This document shows, piece by piece, positions 49,916-58,806 of a stretch of DNA of 64,000 nt. The notes below the pieces were generated by a model, which searched no databases, was not told where the DNA came from, and saw nothing but the letters and a program-made list of their open reading frames with translations. The DNA is from JAFALK01 sp036500605 (GTDB taxonomy: Bacteria; Pseudomonadota; Gammaproteobacteria; Burkholderiales; Burkholderiaceae_C), in contig DASYBU010000005.1 of assembly GCA_036500605.1 (NCBI GenBank), positions 124,001 through 188,000 of the forward strand, given 5' to 3'. The position numbers and the translations under genes are program-made. The first letter of the stretch is position 1. Each line of letters starts with the position of its first letter.

Positions 49916-50083
49916 ATGAAACCAAGTTCCCGGAACGCAGAGGGCGCAGAGCAAGCGCAGAGATCGCAAAGCTTGGAGCCACCAGTTCTCTGCAGGCTCG
50001 GCGGGCTCTGCGTCCCTTTGCGTCCTCTGCGTTCCGGAAACTCTGTATTCGTTTCATCGGCCGCAGGTGGCGCGCGCTATGGG
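49916..50083. repeat. Dispersed palindromic repeat, copy 2
   Basis: About 165 bp, nearly identical to 13591-13751 over the core that begins CCGGAACGCAGAGG. As in copy 1 it begins at the stop codon of the upstream gene, on the same strand, and ends in a less conserved tail (GCGCGCTATGGGTAAC) 8 bp before the next start. It lies in the gap between the GFA-fold gene and the M15-like gene. Confidence 0.9.
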
Positions 50084-50091
50084 TAACTGAC

Positions 50092-50727
50092 ATGACGATG
50101 ACCTTCAGAAATTCCATGCGATATCACGCGCTCATTGCCTTGCTCGTCACGAGCACCCAAGCCCTCGCCGACGAAGACATCCGCAACGCCGAGATGTTCG
50201 CAAGCTGGCGCGCCGCCAACGAACCGGCGGTGACCGAATTCGCCAAGCATCTCGACAGCGCGGGCCTGGCCGGACAAGTTGAATTCCTCGAACTGCTGCG
50301 CTCGGCCAGCGACTGGCAGCGCTGCGAGGCCGCGCCCTTCGCGGTGCCGCCGGCGGCGCAATGGCCCGATGTCGATTCGGTGCTGACCCTGGTGCGCGAG
50401 CTGCGCCGCATCGGCGTGCTCGGCAAGTTCGAGGTGCACTCGGCCTACCGCAACGGGGCGCTCAACCAGTGCGCCGACGGTGCACCGAAGAGCGCGCATT
50501 TCCGCTCCTTCGCGATCGACCTCTCGCCGCGCGACGGCATTGACCCGGGCCCGGCGCTGTGCAAGTTCTGGCAGGAGCAGGGCCGGGACTGGAAGATGGG
50601 CCTGAGCCGCTACCCTTCGGGCCGCATCCACATCGACACCTCAGGCTACCGCACCTGGGGCGCGGATCACACGGGGAAAACGGCGTTTTGCAGTGTGGTG
50701 CCGGCGCAGGAAGCACCGTCCAAGTAA
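50092..50727 (+). CDS. Exported M15-like peptidase/D,D-carboxypeptidase-related protein
   Basis: A 211-residue protein with a signal peptide (YHALIALLVTSTQALA). The C-terminal half has the Hedgehog/M15 pattern: EVHSAYRNGALNQ, the zinc ligands in SAHFRSFAIDLSP (His and Asp), and the final GRIHID. Members cleave D-Ala-D-Ala or cross-linked peptidoglycan peptides. The start is not certain: the codons at 50092 and 50116 both lack a good ribosome-binding site, and the latter gives a more usual signal peptide. Confidence 0.75.
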   Translation: MTMTFRNSMRYHALIALLVTSTQALADEDIRNAEMFASWRAANEPAVTEFAKHLDSAGLAGQVEFLELLRSASDWQRCEAAPFAVPPAAQWPDVDSVLTLVRELRRIGVLGKFEVHSAYRNGALNQCADGAPKSAHFRSFAIDLSPRDGIDPGPALCKFWQEQGRDWKMGLSRYPSGRIHIDTSGYRTWGADHTGKTAFCSVVPAQEAPSK

Positions 50728-50731
50728 CGAG

Positions 50732-51760
50732 TTATCTCGCCGCCCGCCGCCCGCTCGCCGGCGGCCCCACCGAGGCCCGCCAGGTCATGCTGATCGGGAA
50801 GTTCCGCACCACCGAAAAATCCGAGCCGTAGCAGCGGTTCATCAGCCAGTTCAGGCCGTTGAGCGTGACCTCGCGCAGGGGCAGGTGGACGCTGGAGAGG
50901 CGCGGCGCGGAGTACTCGGCGCTGGCGGTGTCGTCGTAGCCGAGCACCGAAATGTCGCCGGGCACGGAGATGCCGTGCTCCTGGAAGTAGGACAGCGCGC
51001 CGACCGCGCTTTCGTCGTTGGCGCAGAAGAGGGCGGTGAACTTGTGGCCGCTCTCGACGAGCTCTTTCGCGCAGGCCCAGCCGCCTTCGGGCGAGAAGTC
51101 GCTCGACAGCGTCATGATGCGCGCGGGCTCGACGCCCTGGCGCAGCAGCTCATGCGTGAAACCGTTGACGCGCTCGACGTTGTCGGGCGAGGTGACCGGG
51201 CCGGCAATGATGGCGAAGTGCTTGTGTTTGAACTGCAGCAGCGCCTGCGCCGCCACGATGCCGCCTTGCACGTGATCGGCCGTGAAGCATTGCTCTTTGA
51301 GTTTGGCGAAATGCCGGTTCAGCACCACGATGTGATGCTCGCGCGAGTTGAGCGCCTTGATGTCGGCTTCGAGCAGCGCGTTGCTCATCACCACCAGGCC
51401 GTCGCAGCCGCGGTCGATCAGGAACTGCATGCCTTCGAGCGCTTGGTCGCGCTCATCGCTCGTGCCGTGCCCGAAGGCCACCACCATGTGCCGCCCGTTG
51501 TTGCGCAGCGCGCTGTCGATGGCTTGCAGGATGGGCGTGTAGTACGTGCCCTTCAGCAGCGGGATGAAGACCCCGATCATCTGCGAGGAGCCCGAGAGCA
51601 GCGAGCGCGCCGCATGCGAGGGCCGGAAGTTCAGCTCCGCCACCGCTTCGCGCACGCGCTCGGCCGTGGCCGCTGCCACCGAACCCTTGCCGCTGATCAC
51701 ACGCGAGGCCGTGCCCACACCGACTCCGGCCAGGCGGGCAACGTCCTTGATGGTGGGCAT
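50732..51760 (-). CDS. LacI-family transcriptional regulator
   Basis: A 342-residue LacI protein: helix-turn-helix TIKDVARLAGVGVGTASRVISG at the N terminus, the hinge helix NFRPSHAARSLLSGSS, and a sugar-binding core with LFCANDESAVGALSYFQEHGI and VLGYDDT. The neighbouring genes handle beta-glucosides, and the candidate operator at 54230-54243 (TGGAAACGATTCCA) has the LacI-type CG centre, so it probably controls GH3 and the TonB receptor. Its stop lies 5 bp from the convergent M15-like gene. Confidence 0.93.
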   Translation of the reverse strand: MPTIKDVARLAGVGVGTASRVISGKGSVAAATAERVREAVAELNFRPSHAARSLLSGSSQMIGVFIPLLKGTYYTPILQAIDSALRNNGRHMVVAFGHGTSDERDQALEGMQFLIDRGCDGLVVMSNALLEADIKALNSREHHIVVLNRHFAKLKEQCFTADHVQGGIVAAQALLQFKHKHFAIIAGPVTSPDNVERVNGFTHELLRQGVEPARIMTLSSDFSPEGGWACAKELVESGHKFTALFCANDESAVGALSYFQEHGISVPGDISVLGYDDTASAEYSAPRLSSVHLPLREVTLNGLNWLMNRCYGSDFSVVRNFPISMTWRASVGPPASGRRAAR

Positions 51761-51821
51761 GGGCTGTTCAGAGGTAGTAAGCGCGCCGCATTATCAGCGT
51801 CGCATCACTGCCCGGACATTG

Positions 51822-52125
51822 GTTCTTATCCTGTGCATCCTGTGCATCCATGTAGAAGGCGAATTCAGGTTTTGAACATGGATGCACAGGATGTACAGGA
51901 TGAATGCAAACCAATCGGCCAGTCTGACCCCGAAGGTTTTCGTCTTATCCTGTTCATCCTGTCTATCCATATAGAAAACGAATTCAGTTTTGAACATGGA
52001 TTCACGTGATGCACGTGATAAACGCAAGATCCAACCTGCATTGCATTCATCACGCGCATCACGTGAATCCATGTCGGTCACGAATTCCGTTTTTACATGG
52101 ATGCACAGGATGAACAGGATGAATG
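51822..52125. repeat. Three tandem palindromic elements
   Basis: Three units of about 85 bp at 51822-51906, 51940-52024 and 52034-52125. Each has a left arm built of ATCCTG-type or ATCACG-type repeats ending TCCATG-like, a short spacer with GAATTC and a T-run, and a right arm starting ACATGGAT. The right arm of unit 2 and the left arm of unit 3 carry the CACGTGAT variant while the others carry ACAGGAT, so these arms pair best with each other. The whole gap upstream of the LacI gene is filled. No coding frame is supported. Confidence 0.9.
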
Positions 52126-52141
52126 CAGATGGTGCCGGCGC

Positions 52142-54115
52142 TCAGTCTGCGCAGGTCGGCACGCTCGTCTCAGGCAATGCAGGCAGGCTGACCTTGCTGT
52201 CCAGGCTCAAGCCCTGGCCGCGCTCCGCCAGCGCCTTGCCGGGTTCGATGTGGAACTGGCAAGCCTCGCGCGGCCATGAGAAAGGCAGGCGGCCGGTGAA
52301 GTCGTAGCGCGGCTTGCCCTTGCGGCTCTGCACCAGCAGATCGGTCACGCCGAGACCTTCGGTGCCCGGCAGCCAGGCCACAACAAACGCATCGGAGCGG
52401 TTCAGCAGGTCGTTCACTTCGAGCACACGGCCCGACATGAAGACCGTCACCACCGGCTTGCCGCGGCCGGCCACGGCCTTCAGCGCGGCGATGTCCTCGG
52501 GATAGCGGCTGCTGTGCTGCAGCGAACCCGGCGCCTTGATGTCGCCCGCGCCTTCGGCATACGGCTTCTCGCCGAGCACCGCGATCACGGCGTCGAAATA
52601 GCCGAGGTTCTCGTGCGTGCCGGTCTCGTCATACACGACGGCCTTGTCACCGAGCGTCTTGCGCAGGGCGCCCAGCACCGTGTCGCCATTCGGGAAATCG
52701 GCGTTGCTGATCTTGTCGCCTTGCCAGGTGATGGACCAGCCGCCGTTCTGGTTCGGCATGCTGTCCGCGCTCTTGCCCACGACGAGCACGCGGCTCTTCG
52801 GCGCCAGCGGCAGCACCTGGCCTTCGTTCTTCAGCAGCACCAGCGATTCGCGCACCGCGCGACGCGCCAGGGCCTTGTCGGCCTTGTCGGACAACGCGTC
52901 CTGGCGGCCCGCCACACGGCTTTGCGCAGGCGTGTGATCGAAGATGCCGGCGCGCAGCTTGACGCGCAGGATGCGGCTGACCGCGTCGTCGATGCGCGCC
53001 ATCGGGATGCGGCCCTCCTGCACGTCCTTGACCGTGTTGGCGATGAAGGCGCGCCATTCCTTCGAGACCATGATCATGTCCACGCCGGCGTTGATCGCTT
53101 GCGGGCAGTCGGCGTTCGAGCAGCCCGGCACCTGGCCGATGCCGTCCCAGTCGGAGACCACAAAGCCGTCAAAGCCCAGGCGTTCCTTGAGCACGCCGGT
53201 CAGCATCGAGCGGTTGCCGTGCATCTTGCCGTGGTCCTCGCCGGCGGCCACGTCGTTCCAGCTGTTGAACGAGGCCATCACGGTCTGCACGCCGGCTTCG
53301 ATCGCCGCGTAGTAGCCCTGGCCATGCGTCTTGATCATGTCCGCACGCGTGTACTGGTTGATGCCCTGATCCACGCCGTTATGCGTGCCGCCGTCGCCCA
53401 TGAAATGCTTGGCCGTGGCGATCACGTTCTCGTCGGACTTGAAATCGCCCTGCAGGCCTTCGATGTAGGCGGCGGCGTAGGCATGCACCAGCGCCGGGTC
53501 GGACGAGAAGCTCTCGTACGAGCGGCCCCAGCGCATGTCCTGCGTGACGGCCAGCGTCGGCGCAAACGCCCAGTCGATGCCGGTGGCGCGGATCGTCTTG
53601 GCCGTCGACTGGCCGATCGCCTTGATCAGCGCCGGGTCATGCGCGGCGCCGAGCGCCATGTTGTGCGGGAACAGGGTGGCGCCGAAGATATTGCTGTCGC
53701 CGTGGATGGCATCGGTGCCCCAGATCAGCGGGATCTGCACGGCCATGTCGGTATGCGTCGAGGCATCGCGGTAGGCCGTGGCGAGCTTCAGCCAGTCGGC
53801 CGCGCTGGAATGCTTGTTCAGGCCGGGCCAGGAGCCGCCGCCGTTCAGCACCGAGCCGATGTAGTAACGCTTGACTTCATCGGCGCTGATCGTCTGGATC
53901 TCGGGCTGCGTCATCTGGCCGATCTTCTGCTCGAGCGTCATGCCCGCGACGATCGCCTTGATGCGCGCTTCCAGCGCCGGATCGGGCGCGTAGTGCGGCT
54001 TCAAGGTCGGCCACGCATCGGCTTCGATCGGGCCGGGTTGTGTGGCAAGAGCAACACTGTTGAACACGCCCAGCAGGGCACAGCAGACCGTGAGTTTCAG
54101 AGGTGTTTTAAGCAT
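52142..54115 (-). CDS. GH3 beta-glucosidase, exported
   Basis: A 657-residue glycoside hydrolase of family 3. The N-terminal barrel has MTLEQKIGQMTQ, IWGTDAIHGDSN, FAPTLAVTQDMRWGRSYESFS, KHFMGDGGT and the nucleophile Asp322 in FVVSDWDGIG. The C-terminal domain has RESLVLLKNEGQVLPL and WLPGTEGLGVTDLL. It hydrolyses beta-glucosides such as cellobiose, laminaribiose or gentiobiose from their non-reducing end. A signal peptide (CCALLGVFNSVALA) suggests the periplasm. The start MLKTPLK is chosen at the signal peptide; upstream in-frame codons lie in the control region. Confidence 0.94.
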   Translation of the reverse strand: MLKTPLKLTVCCALLGVFNSVALATQPGPIEADAWPTLKPHYAPDPALEARIKAIVAGMTLEQKIGQMTQPEIQTISADEVKRYYIGSVLNGGGSWPGLNKHSSAADWLKLATAYRDASTHTDMAVQIPLIWGTDAIHGDSNIFGATLFPHNMALGAAHDPALIKAIGQSTAKTIRATGIDWAFAPTLAVTQDMRWGRSYESFSSDPALVHAYAAAYIEGLQGDFKSDENVIATAKHFMGDGGTHNGVDQGINQYTRADMIKTHGQGYYAAIEAGVQTVMASFNSWNDVAAGEDHGKMHGNRSMLTGVLKERLGFDGFVVSDWDGIGQVPGCSNADCPQAINAGVDMIMVSKEWRAFIANTVKDVQEGRIPMARIDDAVSRILRVKLRAGIFDHTPAQSRVAGRQDALSDKADKALARRAVRESLVLLKNEGQVLPLAPKSRVLVVGKSADSMPNQNGGWSITWQGDKISNADFPNGDTVLGALRKTLGDKAVVYDETGTHENLGYFDAVIAVLGEKPYAEGAGDIKAPGSLQHSSRYPEDIAALKAVAGRGKPVVTVFMSGRVLEVNDLLNRSDAFVVAWLPGTEGLGVTDLLVQSRKGKPRYDFTGRLPFSWPREACQFHIEPGKALAERGQGLSLDSKVSLPALPETSVPTCAD

Positions 54116-54229
54116 GGTGGCGCGATTGTGAGGCAAGGCCGGGCGCTTTGAGGCAAGCCAAGTTTTTGTGGACCTGAGACAAACCAGATTGACAGTCGAT
54201 CGTCCGCGGCGGTAGATTTCCGTCCAGAT

Positions 54230-54243
54230 TGGAAACGATTCCA
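54230..54243. promoter_or_regulatory. Candidate LacI-type operator
   Basis: The 14-bp imperfect palindrome TGGAAACGATTCCA with a central CG, as in most LacI-family operators, lies in the 264-bp gap between the divergent GH3 and TonB receptor genes, 115 bp before the GH3 start and 136 bp before the receptor start. The LacI gene 2.5 kb away is the natural partner. Confidence 0.65.
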
Positions 54244-54379
54244 TTTTAGAACGAATCTGAATGGAAATTGGCGCCGGGCACCGAGCTTGCGGCGCCAGAC
54301 GGCACACCGGCGATGGCCAGCGGGTGTGCCGTGCCGAGCTCCGATCACACACCTACAACAGGCCGCAGGAGACAAGCTG

Positions 54380-57184
54380 ATGAATTCATTCACCAAGCGT
54401 TCGCACGCCCGACAGCGCCTGGCGCCGGCGCCGTTCGGCCTCAAGCCGGTGGCCGCTGTGTGCGCCTTGCTGGCCGCGCCGCTGGCCTATGCACAGACCG
54501 ACGCTGCCACGCCGACCAACCAGCTCGATACCGTGGTGGTCTCGGGCATCCGCCAGTCGATCGAGAACTCGATCGCGCTGAAGCGCAACTCCGATTCGGT
54601 GATTGAGGCGATCACTTCTGAAGACATCGGCAAGCTGCCTGACATCAGCATCGCCGAATCGCTGTCGCGCCTGCCGGGTCTTGCCGCGCAGCGCGTGAAC
54701 GGCCGCGCGCAGGGCATCGCCATCCGCGGCATGTCGCCCGACTTCTCGGGCACGCTGCTCAATGGGCGTGAACAGACCACGACGGGCACCAACCGCGGCG
54801 TGGAGTTCGACCAATACCCGGCCGAGTTGATGAACTCGGTACTCGTCTACAAGACGCCCGACGCGACACTGCTCGGTCAGGGCATCTCGGGCACGGTCGA
54901 CCTGCGCACCGTGCGGCCGCTCGACGTGTCTTCGCGCACGATCGCTTTGAATGCGCGTGCCGAGCGCAACTCGCTGGGTGACCTCAACCACGGCTACGGC
55001 GGCACCGGTGCCAACGGCGCCCGCGTCAGCGCGTCCTACATCGACCAGTTCGCCGACCGCACCATCGGCGTGGCCGTGGGCATCGCACATCTGGACTCGC
55101 CCGGCCAGGAGACCCACTACAAGGCCTGGGGCTTCCAGACCGATGACAACTGCCTGCAGCACCAGACCGACTGGGGTTGCAGCCCGGTGACGGGCGCCAC
55201 GCCGGGCAGCGCGTATTACATGAGCGGCTTCGAGGCCACGACCTTCTCGCGCAACGACAAGCGCGACGGCCTGATGGGCGTGGTCGAGTACAAGCCGAGC
55301 AAGGACCTGCACAGCACGATCGACCTGTACTACTCGAAGTTCAAGCAGACCGAGGTCATGCGCGGCCTGATGGGCTCGATCGGCGACGGCTGGGGCACGC
55401 CGGGCAGCGTGTTCAGCAATATCGGCACGACGCCAGTCGGCGACGGCTCGCTGGTGACTTCGGGCACCACGACGATGGTGCCGAACATGGTCGTCCGTAA
55501 CGACTACAACAAGCGCGACGACACGCTGAAGGCGATCGGCTGGAACACCGAGGCGAAACTGGGCGGCTGGACCGCAGTGGGCGACCTGAGTTACTCCAGC
55601 GCCAAGCGCGTGGAGTCGCTGTTCGAGACCTATGCGGGCTCGGCCACTTCGCCGCTGATCACCTTCAACATCCCGACGACGCCGGCCTATCCGACGCTGT
55701 CCAGCAGCATCAATTACGGCGATCCCTCGCTGGTGGCGCTGCGCGATCCAGCGGGCTGGGGCCACATGGGCCGCCAGCAGTTCACCACGCAGAACGACGT
55801 GATGAAGAACGCGCGGCTCGACTTCAAGCACGAGCTCGGCTGGATCTTCCCGCAGATCGACTTCGGCGTGAACTTCAACAAGCGCGACAAGACGCGCGAC
55901 TTCAACGTGCTCTTCGCAACGCTGAAGAACGGCGGCACCTCGCAGCTGCTGTCCTCCGGCGATGTGCTGCCCTCGAGTTCGCTGGGCTTCGTAGGCCTGC
56001 CCGGCACGCTGGCGTATGACGTCAATGCCGTCGCCGCCAAGTACTACACGATGACGCAGAACCTGAGCCTGGGCCCGACGGGCGATCTCTCGCACGACTT
56101 CGGCGTGCACGAGCGAATCACCACGGCCTTTGTCAAGACGGATATCGAGACGGAACTCGGCGGCATTCCGATCCACGGCAATATGGGCCTGCAGTACATC
56201 CACACCAAGCAGGACTCGAACGCGTTTGCCTTCGATCCCAACGGCGGCGCGGTGATCGGCTCGGTCGATCCGGGCATCACCTACAGCAATATGCTGCCCA
56301 GCCTGAACCTGGTGGGCGATATCGGCGGCAACCGCATGCTCCGCTTCGGCCTGGCCCGCGAGCTGATGCGTCCGCGTATCGACGACATGAATGCGTCATC
56401 CTCGGCCGGTGTCAGCACCACCAGCAGCCTCTGGTCGGGCAGCGGCGGCAACCCGAGACTCAAGCCCTGGCTGGCCAATGCGGCTGACTTGTCGCTCGAG
56501 CAGTATTTCGGCAAACGCAGCTACGTGGCAGGCGCGATCTTCTTCAAGAAGCTGCAGACCTACATCTACAACAGCACGGTGCCATACGACTTCACGGGCT
56601 TCGTCAATTCCACGCCGACCGTGACGCCGGTGTCGAACATCGGCCAGTACACGACGCAGGCCAACGGCAGCGGCGGCAATATGCGCGGGCTGGAGCTCAG
56701 CAGTGTGCTGGACGGGACGCTGCTCTCTTCCGCGCTCGACGGCTTCGGCGTGCAGGCCACTTTCTCGCTGACCGACAGCTCGATCCAGGCCAACGGACCG
56801 CTGAACACGGCCACCTGGCAGTCGCTCCCGGGCCTGTCGAAGCGGGTCGCGAACCTGCAACTGTTCTATGAAAAGTACGGCTACTCGTTCCGCATCAGCG
56901 ACCGTTACCGCTCTGACTTCCGCGGCGAGTACACCTCGCTGTTCGGCAACACCACGGTGCTGCGCACCCTGGCGCAGAACATCGTGGACGTGCAGGCCAG
57001 CTACGAGTTGCAGGGCGGACCGGCCAAGGGCCTGCAGTTCCTGGCGCAGATCGTCAACCTGACGAACACGCCGGACAAGAACGTGCAGGACGGCAGCGGC
57101 TTCGGCGGCAATGTCACCGCACCGCAGGAGTTCAACAAATACGGCCGCACCTACCTGTTCGGTGTGAACTACAAGTTCCAGTAA
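54380..57184 (+). CDS. TonB-dependent receptor of the beta-glucoside locus
   Basis: A 934-residue receptor with a signal peptide ending PLAYAQ, plug start LDTVVVSGIRQSIENSIALK, IGKLPDISIAESLSRLPGLAAQ, TLLNGREQ, and a barrel that ends in a TYLFGVNYKF strand. The ATG at 54380 has AGGAGA 7 nt upstream. It is the first gene of the plus-strand run TonB-GH1-ABC-halogenase and is divergent from GH3. The probable cargo is a beta-gluco-oligosaccharide. Confidence 0.93.
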   Translation: MNSFTKRSHARQRLAPAPFGLKPVAAVCALLAAPLAYAQTDAATPTNQLDTVVVSGIRQSIENSIALKRNSDSVIEAITSEDIGKLPDISIAESLSRLPGLAAQRVNGRAQGIAIRGMSPDFSGTLLNGREQTTTGTNRGVEFDQYPAELMNSVLVYKTPDATLLGQGISGTVDLRTVRPLDVSSRTIALNARAERNSLGDLNHGYGGTGANGARVSASYIDQFADRTIGVAVGIAHLDSPGQETHYKAWGFQTDDNCLQHQTDWGCSPVTGATPGSAYYMSGFEATTFSRNDKRDGLMGVVEYKPSKDLHSTIDLYYSKFKQTEVMRGLMGSIGDGWGTPGSVFSNIGTTPVGDGSLVTSGTTTMVPNMVVRNDYNKRDDTLKAIGWNTEAKLGGWTAVGDLSYSSAKRVESLFETYAGSATSPLITFNIPTTPAYPTLSSSINYGDPSLVALRDPAGWGHMGRQQFTTQNDVMKNARLDFKHELGWIFPQIDFGVNFNKRDKTRDFNVLFATLKNGGTSQLLSSGDVLPSSSLGFVGLPGTLAYDVNAVAAKYYTMTQNLSLGPTGDLSHDFGVHERITTAFVKTDIETELGGIPIHGNMGLQYIHTKQDSNAFAFDPNGGAVIGSVDPGITYSNMLPSLNLVGDIGGNRMLRFGLARELMRPRIDDMNASSSAGVSTTSSLWSGSGGNPRLKPWLANAADLSLEQYFGKRSYVAGAIFFKKLQTYIYNSTVPYDFTGFVNSTPTVTPVSNIGQYTTQANGSGGNMRGLELSSVLDGTLLSSALDGFGVQATFSLTDSSIQANGPLNTATWQSLPGLSKRVANLQLFYEKYGYSFRISDRYRSDFRGEYTSLFGNTTVLRTLAQNIVDVQASYELQGGPAKGLQFLAQIVNLTNTPDKNVQDGSGFGGNVTAPQEFNKYGRTYLFGVNYKFQ

Positions 57185-57202
57185 GGCGGAACTTCCCCTG
57201 AC

Positions 57203-57242
57203 AGCCGCGAGCCGCATGCCTCACCGCATGCGGCTCGCGGCT
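57203..57242. terminator. Long intercistronic hairpin after the TonB receptor
   Basis: A perfect 17-bp stem (57203-57219 with 57226-57242) with a 6-nt loop, starting 18 bp after the receptor stop. There is no T-tract on either side, so it may protect the receptor mRNA or weaken read-through into GH1 rather than terminate fully. Confidence 0.6.
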
Positions 57243-57286
57243 CTACGATGACCCCGCTCCCGCTCCCGTTCCTGATTTCGATTTCT

Positions 57287-58663
57287 ATGGACCGCCCAGA
57301 CGCCATGACCCTGCCCACCGTGAACCGCAGTGATTTCGCCGAAGACTTCCGCTGGGGCGTCTCCACTTCCAGCTACCAGATCGAAGGCGCGTCGAAGGAG
57401 GGCGGGCGCAGCGAGTCCATCTGGGATCGCTTCTGCAGCGAGCCCGGCCGCATCCGCGATGGCTCGAGCGGCGCGGTCGCGTGCGACCACTACCACCGCT
57501 GGCCGCAAGACCTCGATCTCGGCCAGAGTCTCGGCGTCAACGCCTACCGCTTCTCGCTGGCCTGGCCGCGTGTGATCCCGACGGGGCGCGGCGCGGTCAA
57601 TGCGGCGGGCCTCGATTTTTACGACCGTCTCGTCGACGGCATGCTGGCGCGCGGCTTGCAACCGTGGGCCACGCTCTACCACTGGGATCTGCCGCAGGTG
57701 CTGCAGGAGCAAGGCGGCTGGACGAACCGCGACACGGTCGCCGCCTATCTCGAATTCACCGACGCCGCCACGCGCCGCCTCGGTGATCGCGTCAAGCACT
57801 GGATCACGCACAACGAGCCGTGGTGCTCTTGCATGATGGGCTATTGGGAAGGCGTGCACGCACCGGGCGGCACGAGCCTCAAGGACGCGCTGCAGGCCAA
57901 CCACCATGTGCTGCTTTCGCATGGCCAGGCGGTGCCGCTGATCCGCGCGAATTCGCCCGGCGCGCAGGTCGGCATCACGCTCAGTTTGCATCCGATCGAG
58001 CCTGCGACCGACAGCGTTGTCAATCTGGCGGCTGTCAAGCGCCATGACGGGCTCCGTAACCGTTGGTTCCTTGACCCACTTTATGGTCGGGGTTATCCCG
58101 CAGACATGCTCGATCTGCTTGGCGATGCGGTGCCGCAAATGCAGCCCGACGATCTGCAGCAGATCGCCAACCCGGTCGATTTCCTCGGGGTCAACTACTA
58201 CTTTCCCGAGATCGTCGAGGACGCCTCGGACGAGCAGGGTGCTAACGCCAGTCCTACACGCACCCGCCTGGTCGAACGCCACGGCGTCGAGCGCACGGCG
58301 TTCGGCTGGGAGGTCTCGCCGCAGGGCCTGGTGGACTTGCTGACCCGCCTGCACCGCGACTATGCTCCGGCCACCGTCTACATCACTGAAAACGGCTCGA
58401 CCTACGAGGACGAGCTGCAGCGCGACGGCACGGTGCCGGACACCCAGCGCCTGAGCTATCTGGTGCGCCACCTGGCTGCTGTTCGCCAGGCCATCGCCGA
58501 GGGCGTGCCGATCAAGGGTTATTTCGCCTGGAGCCTGCTGGACAACTTCGAGTGGGCGGAGGGCTATTTGCGCCGCTTTGGGCTTGCCTACGTGGATTAC
58601 CCGACCCAACAGCGCGTGCTTAAAGCCAGCGGACACTGGTACCGTCGCTTCCTCCAGGAATAG
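57287..58663 (+). CDS. GH1 beta-glucosidase, cytoplasmic
   Basis: A 458-residue GH1 enzyme: FRWGVSTSSYQIEGASKEGG at the N terminus, the acid/base Glu177 in THNEPWC, GVNYYFP, the nucleophile Glu368 in YITENGS, and WSLLDNFEWAEGY. No signal peptide, so it acts on imported disaccharides and complements the exported GH3. Three in-frame starts (57248, 57287, 57305) all lack a good ribosome-binding site; 57287 is a compromise. The upstream hairpin is only about 40 bp away. Confidence 0.94.
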   Translation: MDRPDAMTLPTVNRSDFAEDFRWGVSTSSYQIEGASKEGGRSESIWDRFCSEPGRIRDGSSGAVACDHYHRWPQDLDLGQSLGVNAYRFSLAWPRVIPTGRGAVNAAGLDFYDRLVDGMLARGLQPWATLYHWDLPQVLQEQGGWTNRDTVAAYLEFTDAATRRLGDRVKHWITHNEPWCSCMMGYWEGVHAPGGTSLKDALQANHHVLLSHGQAVPLIRANSPGAQVGITLSLHPIEPATDSVVNLAAVKRHDGLRNRWFLDPLYGRGYPADMLDLLGDAVPQMQPDDLQQIANPVDFLGVNYYFPEIVEDASDEQGANASPTRTRLVERHGVERTAFGWEVSPQGLVDLLTRLHRDYAPATVYITENGSTYEDELQRDGTVPDTQRLSYLVRHLAAVRQAIAEGVPIKGYFAWSLLDNFEWAEGYLRRFGLAYVDYPTQQRVLKASGHWYRRFLQE

Positions 58664-58744
58664 ACCACCCCGAAGCGCTTCGCGCCTCCCCTCAAGGGGC
58701 GAGACCAGCAGCCCGGCAAAGCCGGTTCTGCGGTCTCTGCTGGG
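58664..58744. repeat. Intercistronic element with several small hairpins
   Basis: The 143-bp gap between GH1 and the binding protein gene begins with a run of small palindromes: GAAGCGCTTC, CCCCT-AGGGG (58688-58699), and CCAGCAG/CTGCTGG enclosing CCGGC/GCCGG. The composition resembles intergenic repeats common in Comamonadaceae and relatives, though no second copy is in this window. A GTGCC/GGCAC inverted repeat (58769-58786) lies closer to the next gene. Confidence 0.5.
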
Positions 58745-58806
58745 TTGGGCTGGAATCTTGCGAAGCGGGTGCCTACGATCGGGCACTGAATAACGATGAG
58801 AGAGAC

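Noticed and set aside
51822..52125. CRISPR array
   Set aside because: Units are palindromic and nearly whole-unit repeats, with no unique spacers of constant length and no cas genes.
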